From NCBI GenBank assembly GCA_934617135.1, contig CAKTUC010000036.1, forward strand, positions 1 to 12,496: a DNA stretch of 12,496 nucleotides, written 5' to 3'. The translations under genes and the position numbers were made by a program. The DNA comes from an uncultured Collinsella sp. GTDB taxonomy: Bacteria; Actinomycetota; Coriobacteriia; Coriobacteriales; Coriobacteriaceae. This document shows, one piece after another, positions 12,344 through 12,496 of this stretch. Below the pieces are notes generated by a model. That model saw only the letters and a program-made list of their open reading frames with translations. It ran no database searches and was not told the DNA's origin. How positions within the stretch are numbered: position 1 is the stretch's first letter; each line of letters begins with the position of its first letter.

Positions 12344-12496
12344 CTAGGCGGCGACGGCCTCGTAGACCGTAGCACCCGAGAAACTATCGTGCAGGCTCTT
12401 ACCGCAGATCCAAGGCAGCTCGACGACCTCGCAGACCGTGTTGACCAGCTCGGAGCAGTCAGTAAAGTGGCCCTTATCGTTGAGGGCCTCGCAATC
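12344..12496 (-). CDS. unrecognised protein, C-terminal 50 residues (partial, 5' end outside window)
   Basis: The minus-strand frame is open from the right edge to TAG at 12346-12344 and encodes DCEALNDKGHFTDCSELVNT followed by 30 more residues ending in ATVYEAVAA. I do not recognise the family. Coding is supported by GC-rich third positions, an uninterrupted frame and a well-placed terminator just downstream. Four cysteines in 50 residues are notable (two in CEALNDKGHFTDC, one in NTVCEV, one in PWICG) and could bind metal or be redox-active, but no known motif is complete. It faces the same way as the marR operon but is separated by its own terminator and the marR promoter. Confidence 0.7.
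   Translation of the reverse strand, partial: DCEALNDKGHFTDCSELVNTVCEVVELPWICGKSLHDSFSGATVYEAVAA

Overview
The window is a GC-rich bacterial chromosome segment. Gene content points to an anaerobic gut actinobacterium of the class Coriobacteriia, possibly close to Collinsella. The clues are high G+C with strongly GC-biased third codon positions, a short 4.5S-type SRP RNA, a short Gram-positive-style CysE, a Gram-positive-type branched-chain aminotransferase and several heterodimer-type ABC exporters. This placement is an inference from composition and gene families, not a database match.

Layout. Positions 1-563 (minus) hold the N-terminal part of an ABC exporter that runs off the left edge. 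Positions 564-1462 carry no protein gene. They hold the SRP RNA gene (minus, about 895-1014) with a good promoter, and a dense set of palindromes at 782-878, 1065-1132, 1158-1319, 1332-1355 and 1370-1438. At 1463-3238 (minus) one reading frame fuses the tRNA adenosine deaminase TadA to a glycerate 2-kinase. A divergent tRNA-Ser(UGA) lies at 3290-3379 (plus). A TetR-type regulator (3383-3967, minus) is divergent from lemA (4180-4731, plus). A bidirectional terminator separates lemA from ilvE (4907-5959, minus). Next come a DedA membrane protein (6250-6897, minus, with its own terminator) and cysE (7122-7826, plus). A second bidirectional terminator separates cysE from a minus-strand marR - ABC - ABC operon (7940-12166). 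The last 153 bases are the C-terminus of an unrecognised protein with its own terminator.

How the genes work together. The clearest regulated unit is marR plus two half-size ABC exporters. The genes overlap or nearly touch, and the two ABC proteins carry complementary degenerate and canonical ATPase motifs, as in heterodimeric multidrug exporters (TM287/288, BmrCD, LmrCD). The marR promoter has TTGACG and TAATCT at 17-nt spacing and two copies of an 18-bp element with inverted half-sites, strong candidates for MarR autoregulatory operators. The tRNA-Ser, tadA and SRP RNA genes recall a neighbourhood known from Bacillus, but dnaX, which follows ffs there, is replaced here by an ABC exporter. 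IlvE and CysE are stand-alone amino-acid metabolism genes.

The most unusual items are the TadA-glycerate kinase fusion, the multi-branched 162-nt inverted-repeat structure at 1158-1319 with its neighbouring hairpins, and the twin MarR-type operators.
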